Of a DNA stretch of 11,327 nt, positions 6,807-11,327 are shown piece after piece (position 1 is the first letter of the stretch; every line of letters begins with the position of its first letter). Location of the stretch: contig CAMJWQ010000083.1 of assembly GCA_946409475.1 (NCBI GenBank), positions 1 through 11,327 of the forward strand. Reading direction: 5' to 3'. The position numbers were made by a program, and so were the translations under genes. Source of the stretch: an uncultured Lachnospiraceae bacterium (GTDB taxonomy: Bacteria; Bacillota; Clostridia; Lachnospirales; Lachnospiraceae). Below the pieces are notes generated by a model. It worked only from the letters and a program-made list of their open reading frames with translations. It did not search any database and was not told the origin of the DNA.

Positions 6807-7844
6807 TTACTGGTAATCACCTGCATTATCGCTTGTAATCAAGGAACTGTCTATGTTTAGGCTTTCTGCTTCTTTTCCCTGAAGGAGATCCGCAGCAATT
6901 TTAATACTTTCCACCGCATATCCTTTTTCATCCTGCTTCACGGTAGCTCCCAGGCGGCCTTCCGCAACAGCCTCAATGCCCGCTTCCGTTCCGTCGATAG
7001 CAAACACCTTAATCTGGTCCTGCATACCTGCCATTTCAATTGCTTCTACCGCACCCATGCCCATATCATCGTTGGCGGCCAGAATAACCTTAAGATCAGG
7101 ATAAGCAACCAGCCAGTTCTGTGTCACGGTCATTGCCGTATCTTTAGACCACTCCGCAACCTCCGTTGCAACCAATTCCGCATCTGATTTTTCGGCAATG
7201 GCATCCTTAAATGCCGCTACTCTGTTATCGGAATGAAAGTTTCCGATAGGCCCGCTTAAAACAGCGATCTTAGCATCATCACAATATCCGTTTTCTATCG
7301 CATAATCCACAACAATTTCACCCTGCTGATAAGGATCCGCATCCACATACCAGCTCGCTCCGTCATCTTCAATGTGCCCTGTCGTAACCACTACATAGAC
7401 ACCCTTGTCAAGAGCTGCTTTTACTACCTCCACAGGAGCCTCCGCATCCACTTGCTGGAAAACAATTGCATCATATCCTGCTGCCGTACATGTTTCAATC
7501 TGGTCATTCTGCGTTGCCGCCGTGTTTTCCGAATCGAAATAATCCACGGTGAATAAATCCGCATAATCTGCGGCCGCTTTTTCAAATTCCTCCTTTACGG
7601 ATAAACAAAAGGTGTCCGAAAAGCTTTTGCAGATAAAAGCAACCTTGTAACCTTCTCCGGAATCCTTTTCCGCCTCAGAAGCAACATTATCCACAGCCTC
7701 AGAGACATCTGCCTCCGCTGTCTGGTCCTCAGAAGACTGTCCGCTGTCCTCCGCCGGTGCGGAGCTTTTCTCTCCGCAGGCTGACAATGACAGAGCCATC
7801 ACAGCCATAAGTAATACCGCCAATACCTTCTTTTTCAGATTCAT
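6807..7844 (-). CDS. Sugar ABC transporter substrate-binding lipoprotein
   Basis: Extracellular, lipid-anchored receptor for the adjacent ribose-type transporter; 345 residues. A basic start (KKK at 4-6) and hydrophobic segment end in the lipobox LSAC, giving lipidated Cys23. A Ser/Glu/Asp-rich linker runs to about residue 65, followed by a two-lobe type I periplasmic-binding fold (Peripla_BP_4, RbsB-like). The fold starts at YKVAFICKSFSD, and the family's ligand-pocket segments are represented by VFQQVDAEA and FAIDGTEAG. A strong AAGGAGG lies seven bases before the ATG. It lies 47 bases after the permease, a gap that carries a hairpin. The ligand cannot be read from the sequence; a pentose, hexose or related polyol are all possible. 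Confidence 0.9.
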   Translation of the reverse strand: MNLKKKVLAVLLMAVMALSLSACGEKSSAPAEDSGQSSEDQTAEADVSEAVDNVASEAEKDSGEGYKVAFICKSFSDTFCLSVKEEFEKAAADYADLFTVDYFDSENTAATQNDQIETCTAAGYDAIVFQQVDAEAPVEVVKAALDKGVYVVVTTGHIEDDGASWYVDADPYQQGEIVVDYAIENGYCDDAKIAVLSGPIGNFHSDNRVAAFKDAIAEKSDAELVATEVAEWSKDTAMTVTQNWLVAYPDLKVILAANDDMGMGAVEAIEMAGMQDQIKVFAIDGTEAGIEAVAEGRLGATVKQDEKGYAVESIKIAADLLQGKEAESLNIDSSLITSDNAGDYQ

Positions 7845-7868
7845 TTTCTTTCCTCCTTTTTATCATCA

Positions 7869-7890
7869 ATGCCTTTTGGCATAAGATGCC
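7869..7890 (-). repeat. Alternating hairpins between permease and binding-protein genes
   Basis: Three short arms on the plus strand, ATGCC (7869-7873), GGCAT (7878-7882) and ATGCC (7886-7890), allow two mutually exclusive 5-base-pair hairpins that share the middle arm. They lie immediately after the permease stop and before the binding-protein ribosome site. There is no U tract, so termination is unlikely. Such intercistronic stems often protect upstream RNA ends or mark processing that raises binding-protein levels, but that role is inferred here. Confidence 0.35.
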
Positions 7891-7891
7891 A

Positions 7892-8872
7892 TTAATCCTT
7901 CTTTCCCTTGGTAACGATATCTAAAATAACGGCAAATACAATAATTCCTCCGGTAATAATCATCTGGTAGTAGGATTGTACGGATTTCAGTGTAAGTATA
8001 TTGGTAATTACGCCAATAATAATGGAGCCGATAATACTGCCGTATACACCGCCTATGCCGCCCGATAAGCTTGCACCACCGATAATCGCCGCCGTAATGG
8101 CATCAAATTCCAAACCTACCGCTTCCGCCGGCTGCCCGGAATTTAATCTCGTCATGAACAAGACTCCTGCCATGCCTACAAAAAATCCATGAATCAAATA
8201 AGTTTTCATAATAGTCCACTGCATGCTGATTCCCGAGGCTACCGCTGCCTCCTGATTTCCGCCTACCGCATAAATATGTCTTCCGAGACGCATTTTCTTT
8301 AAAATAAACCAGGTAACGATAATGCAGCCTGCCATAATCAATACGGAATAGGGAAGGATTCCCTTGATGCGGCCCTGTCCGAGCTGTACGATACTTCCAA
8401 TTTTATAAATAGGAGTCCCACCCGTATAAATATAGCAGATACCTCTTCCGGCCTGCATCATAGCCAATGTTACTATAAATGCCGGAGCGCGGAATTTGGT
8501 TACAATAAATCCGGACAGAAGATTGACTGCCATACCTATAATAACGGCTGCTCCCACTGCCAGGAGACCTGATGCCAAATCCGGCATCCCGCCTTCTGAA
8601 AGGCTCTTAAATGTTCCCACGCAGACGCATCCTGTCAATGCTACGATACTTCCCCCCGACAGATCCGTCTGTCCCGCAATGATGAGAAGCGTTATGCCGC
8701 AGGTAAGAATCGTTACCACGGCTATTTGTGACAGCAGGTTGATAATATTGGCCTTAGATAAAAATACCGGTGCCAAAACCGAGCAGACAACCAGCAATCC
8801 TGCCAGAATTAAGATAATTCCATATTTGTTATAAAAGCTCAGTAATTTTTCCCTTGTCTGATTATTCTCCAT
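7892..8872 (-). CDS. Sugar ABC transporter permease, RbsC family
   Basis: Integral membrane subunit that would form the sugar channel; 326 residues, the normal size for RbsC/XylH/MglC permeases. About eight to ten hydrophobic segments are visible, starting with ILILAGLLVVCSVLAPVFL. The family motif near residue 70 reads GQTDLSGGSIVALTG, matching the usual GxxDLSxGS pattern. The cytoplasmic loop before residue 210 (RLGRHIYAVGGNQEAA) is the expected coupling region for the ATPase, and the SLSGGIGG segment is also typical. Its ATG lies inside the end of the ATPase gene (11-base overlap), with GGGGTG upstream, so the two are translationally coupled. It is followed by the binding-protein gene. Confidence 0.92.
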   Translation of the reverse strand: MENNQTREKLLSFYNKYGIILILAGLLVVCSVLAPVFLSKANIINLLSQIAVVTILTCGITLLIIAGQTDLSGGSIVALTGCVCVGTFKSLSEGGMPDLASGLLAVGAAVIIGMAVNLLSGFIVTKFRAPAFIVTLAMMQAGRGICYIYTGGTPIYKIGSIVQLGQGRIKGILPYSVLIMAGCIIVTWFILKKMRLGRHIYAVGGNQEAAVASGISMQWTIMKTYLIHGFFVGMAGVLFMTRLNSGQPAEAVGLEFDAITAAIIGGASLSGGIGGVYGSIIGSIIIGVITNILTLKSVQSYYQMIITGGIIVFAVILDIVTKGKKD

Positions 8873-10391
8873 TTTTACACCCCATATCTTTTCTGCCTCC
8901 TACCGCCATATTCATGATCATTCCCGGAGTAGCATCTTCTCTGCTCAGTTCTCCTGCGACCTTTCCCTGGCTGATTATCATAATCCGGTCGCTTACACCC
9001 AAAAGCTCCTCCATATCGGAATTAATCATGATAATTGCCATACCCGAATCCGTAAGCTGATTCATCATTTTGTATATCTCATATTTTGTTCCCACATCAA
9101 TACCTCTGGTCGGTTCATCCATAATCAGCACCTTGGGAGAAACTGCCATCCACTTTGCAAGCACCACTTTCTGCTGGTTTCCGCCGGAAAGCGTCCTTGC
9201 CTGTGTCAACGGTGAAGGGGCCTTTATTGCAAAATCCTTCATCATCCGGCTTACAAGCTTTCGTTCCTCCCTTAGAGGAATCACCTTTCTTTTAAATTTA
9301 TGCTTCAAAGCAACCAAACCGATATTTTCTTCAATATCCCTGAGAAGCACAAGCCCATAACGTTTTCTATCCTCCGAAATCATGGCGATACCGCTTTTAA
9401 TAGAATCATTAATATCTTTGACATTCAGTTTTTTTCCATCACAATAGATATCGCCTTTATCCTTTTTATCAAGTCCGATAATTGCTCTTGCTATTTCCGT
9501 CCTGCCGGCGCCAACCAAGCCCGACACCCCAAGTATTTCCCCGCCTCTCACCTCAAAGGAAATATCCTGAAACACTCCTTTTCTGCTAAGCCCTTCCACC
9601 TTCAAAAGCACTTTTCCATACTTAGGTGTCCTGGGGGGATATACTTCCTTCATTTCTCTTCCCACCATTTTTTCTATAATGGAGCTTCTCGTAAAGGCAG
9701 AAGCCGGTCCGCTGACAATATGCTTTCCGTCTCTGAAAATAGATATGTCGTCTGCAATGGCAAAAACCTCCTCCATTTTGTGGGATATAAATATAATGGT
9801 TATTCCCTTTTCCTTTAGCTCAAAAATCTTTTTAATTAAAAACCGTACTTCTTTTTCCGTAAGAGAAGAAGTCGGCTCATCCATCAGGATAATTTTGGCA
9901 TTACAGGATATGGCCTTTATAATTTCTATTATTTGTGCCTCTGCCAAAGAAATATCCTTCATCTTTTTATTTAAATCATAGAAAAGTCCCTGCTGCTCCA
10001 AATATTCTTCCGCTTCCTTTTCCATTCTCCTGTCATCCATCAGCAAATGGTTTTTCTGAAAAATTTCTTTCCCGAGATACATATTCTGTAATATGGTCAT
10101 ATCGGGTATGATGTTCAGCTCCTGATGGATCATCGCAATTCCCTGCAGCCTGGATTGCGCGCTGCTTTTCGGACTCCACTCCTTTCCATCAAACATAATC
10201 ATGCCGCTATCCGGCTTATACATACCGTTGATTACTTTCATCATAGTGGATTTTCCTGCACCGTTTTCTCCGATAAAGCAATGGATTCTTCCTCTTTTTA
10301 CACAGAATGAGACATCATCCAGTGCTTTTACGCCGGGAAATGATTTATTAACATTTTTAAATTCCAGTATGGTATCCAGTTTTTCCCCCAT
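8862..10391 (-). CDS. Sugar ABC transporter ATP-binding protein, two ABC domains (RbsA/MglA type)
   Basis: Peripheral ATPase of 509 residues with two fused nucleotide-binding domains, typical of ribose, galactose and xylose importers. Domain 1 has Walker A GENGAGKST (41-49), Walker B IILMDEPTSS (167-176) and an H-loop (His204), but its signature is the degenerate ISLAEAQIIEI (147-157). Domain 2 has a degenerate Walker A, GLVGAGRT (291-298, Arg for Lys), a good signature LSGGNQQKV (401-409), Walker B VLIMDEPTRG (421-430) and no H-loop His (Asn457-Ser458). This asymmetry is normal for the family. GGAGG lies six bases before the ATG. It starts 15 bases after the ROK kinase stop and overlaps the permease start, so all belong to one operon. 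The substrate is set by the binding protein and is unknown. Confidence 0.95.
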   Translation of the reverse strand: MGEKLDTILEFKNVNKSFPGVKALDDVSFCVKRGRIHCFIGENGAGKSTMMKVINGMYKPDSGMIMFDGKEWSPKSSAQSRLQGIAMIHQELNIIPDMTILQNMYLGKEIFQKNHLLMDDRRMEKEAEEYLEQQGLFYDLNKKMKDISLAEAQIIEIIKAISCNAKIILMDEPTSSLTEKEVRFLIKKIFELKEKGITIIFISHKMEEVFAIADDISIFRDGKHIVSGPASAFTRSSIIEKMVGREMKEVYPPRTPKYGKVLLKVEGLSRKGVFQDISFEVRGGEILGVSGLVGAGRTEIARAIIGLDKKDKGDIYCDGKKLNVKDINDSIKSGIAMISEDRKRYGLVLLRDIEENIGLVALKHKFKRKVIPLREERKLVSRMMKDFAIKAPSPLTQARTLSGGNQQKVVLAKWMAVSPKVLIMDEPTRGIDVGTKYEIYKMMNQLTDSGMAIIMINSDMEELLGVSDRIMIISQGKVAGELSREDATPGMIMNMAVGGRKDMGCKNGE

Positions 10392-10406
10392 GCCTTACCT
10401 CCGTTT

Positions 10407-11327
10407 TTATTTCCTTTTCCCTGTCAAAAGCAGCGTCCCTGCCAAAACCACATCTTCATCTAAAAAGCATTTTACGATTCGGTATCTGCCTTCACTGTTT
10501 TTATATACCAGCCTTTTCACATGAACATTCAGTCTCTCAATCAGGGAATCTCCAATCAGGGAAACTCCTCCCCCAACAGCAATTACTTCGGGGCTGAACA
10601 AACAAATGACATTACATAATGCTATGGAAAATAATTCTGCCGTCTCATCCAGTATACGAAGGGAATAGGCATCCTTTCTTCTTATGCCCTCCGACAGCAT
10701 TTTTGTATTCAGCCGCTCCCTGTGTCCTTCACACAAGGTAAGGAGCAGAGAGTCTTCCGGTATGCTATCCTCCCGCATCCTTTTTTCCATTCCCCAGCCG
10801 GAGCAGAGCTTTTCCACCTGAATATACGGGAACCTGTTCTCTCCTTTGGAAAAAGGGTCGCACAAATAGGTCTGTCCGAATTCCGCAGCACCAAACCCTT
10901 GTCCGTCAAACAGCTCACCGTTTATTACCATTCCCCCTCCTACACCGCTTCCTATGTTCGTGTAAAAGAAGACCTTGCTTCCTTTTCCTGCGCCGAGACA
11001 ATATTCACCCCACGCAGCGGCATTGCTGTCATTAAACAGATAAGTCGGCAGTCCTGTTCTCTTTTCAAAATACTCTCTTACCGGGAACCCTCCCCATCCT
11101 TCAATCTGCGCCGACCATATGGCAGTTCCTGCTGCCGTATCAACAGGCCCACCGAATCCAATGCCGATTTTTCCGATTTCTCCTGAGAATTCTTTTGCCT
11201 TATTCACCAGCATCGGCAGGCATTCGGATACTGCATCCAGAATTCCCGAAAAGCCTTTTTCTTTATCCACACCTGTACGATAATTAAATAAAATCCTGCC
11301 TTCTGCGGTCCCTATGGCCATCTGAAT
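10407..11327 (-). CDS. ROK-family sugar kinase, N-terminus cut by window edge, zinc motif absent
   Basis: Probable cytoplasmic ATP-dependent kinase of a hexose or amino-sugar. The reading frame stays open to the right edge (ATT and CAG precede the first in-window ATG at 11321). The visible start IQMAIGTAEG matches the part of ROK kinases just after the DxGGTK phosphate loop, so that loop and the true start lie outside the window. Counting from that Met, the substrate segment GFGGPV is at 55-60, the catalytic-type NDSNAA at 97-102 (Asp98), and the second phosphate loop IGSGVGGG at 123-130. The usual GEIGH and CxCGxxGCxE zinc site is replaced: AAEFGQ (145-150) has Gln for His, and no cysteine cluster follows. 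It is the first visible gene of the transport operon, 15 bases before the ATPase. It could act on the imported sugar. Confidence 0.85.
   Translation of the reverse strand: MQMAIGTAEGRILFNYRTGVDKEKGFSGILDAVSECLPMLVNKAKEFSGEIGKIGIGFGGPVDTAAGTAIWSAQIEGWGGFPVREYFEKRTGLPTYLFNDSNAAAWGEYCLGAGKGSKVFFYTNIGSGVGGGMVINGELFDGQGFGAAEFGQTYLCDPFSKGENRFPYIQVEKLCSGWGMEKRMREDSIPEDSLLLTLCEGHRERLNTKMLSEGIRRKDAYSLRILDETAELFSIALCNVICLFSPEVIAVGGGVSLIGDSLIERLNVHVKRLVYKNSEGRYRIVKCFLDEDVVLAGTLLLTGKRK

Noticed and set aside
6251..6838. Long plus-strand open frame of 195 codons opposite the SIS gene
   Set aside because: It lies almost wholly antisense to a clearly conserved gene, has no family resemblance or good ribosome site, and reads as a shadow frame.
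9300..9818. Plus-strand open frame of 172 codons opposite the ABC ATPase
   Set aside because: It is antisense to strongly conserved ATPase motifs and its translation resembles no known protein.

Overview
The window looks like chromosomal DNA of a low-GC Firmicute, most likely a clostridial, Lachnospiraceae-like organism. The evidence is strong GGAGG-type ribosome binding sites, AT-rich intergenic DNA, a T-box riboswitch with a T-rich intrinsic terminator, ROK-family sugar proteins and a lipoprotein-type ABC binding protein. All genes but one lie on the minus strand, so transcription runs from right to left.

Right part (11327 to 6185, minus strand): a tightly packed sugar-uptake operon whose 5' end lies outside the window. 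In transcription order it holds a ROK-family sugar kinase (cut by the window edge), a two-domain RbsA/MglA-type ABC ATPase, an RbsC-type permease (its start overlaps the ATPase stop by 11 bases), a lipoprotein substrate-binding protein, and a GmhA-like SIS-domain phosphosugar isomerase. Together these would import a monosaccharide, phosphorylate it and isomerise the sugar phosphate. The sequence does not identify the sugar. Facing this operon is a small plus-strand gene for a Dabb-domain (dimeric alpha/beta barrel) protein. Upstream of the Dabb gene is a highly structured inverted-repeat element (about 5626-5770) without coding capacity.

Middle (5483 to 3314, minus strand): aspartyl-tRNA synthetase preceded by a long T-box leader with a clear terminator/antiterminator switch. 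By comparison with known T-box architecture, the specifier triplet reads AAC (asparagine) rather than an aspartate codon. The enzyme carries His36 in the anticodon-binding domain and a motif 2 that resembles, from memory, alphaproteobacterial non-discriminating AspRS. Together this suggests a non-discriminating synthetase that makes Asp-tRNA(Asn) for the GatCAB transamidation route. This is the most interesting signal in the window.

Left part (3137 to 90, minus strand): a ROK-family transcriptional repressor of XylR type, followed after its own terminator by xylulokinase (xylB). xylB has its own consensus-like promoter, and a 9-bp inverted repeat lies just downstream of it, a plausible operator for the repressor. 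No xylose isomerase gene is visible; it could lie beyond the left edge.
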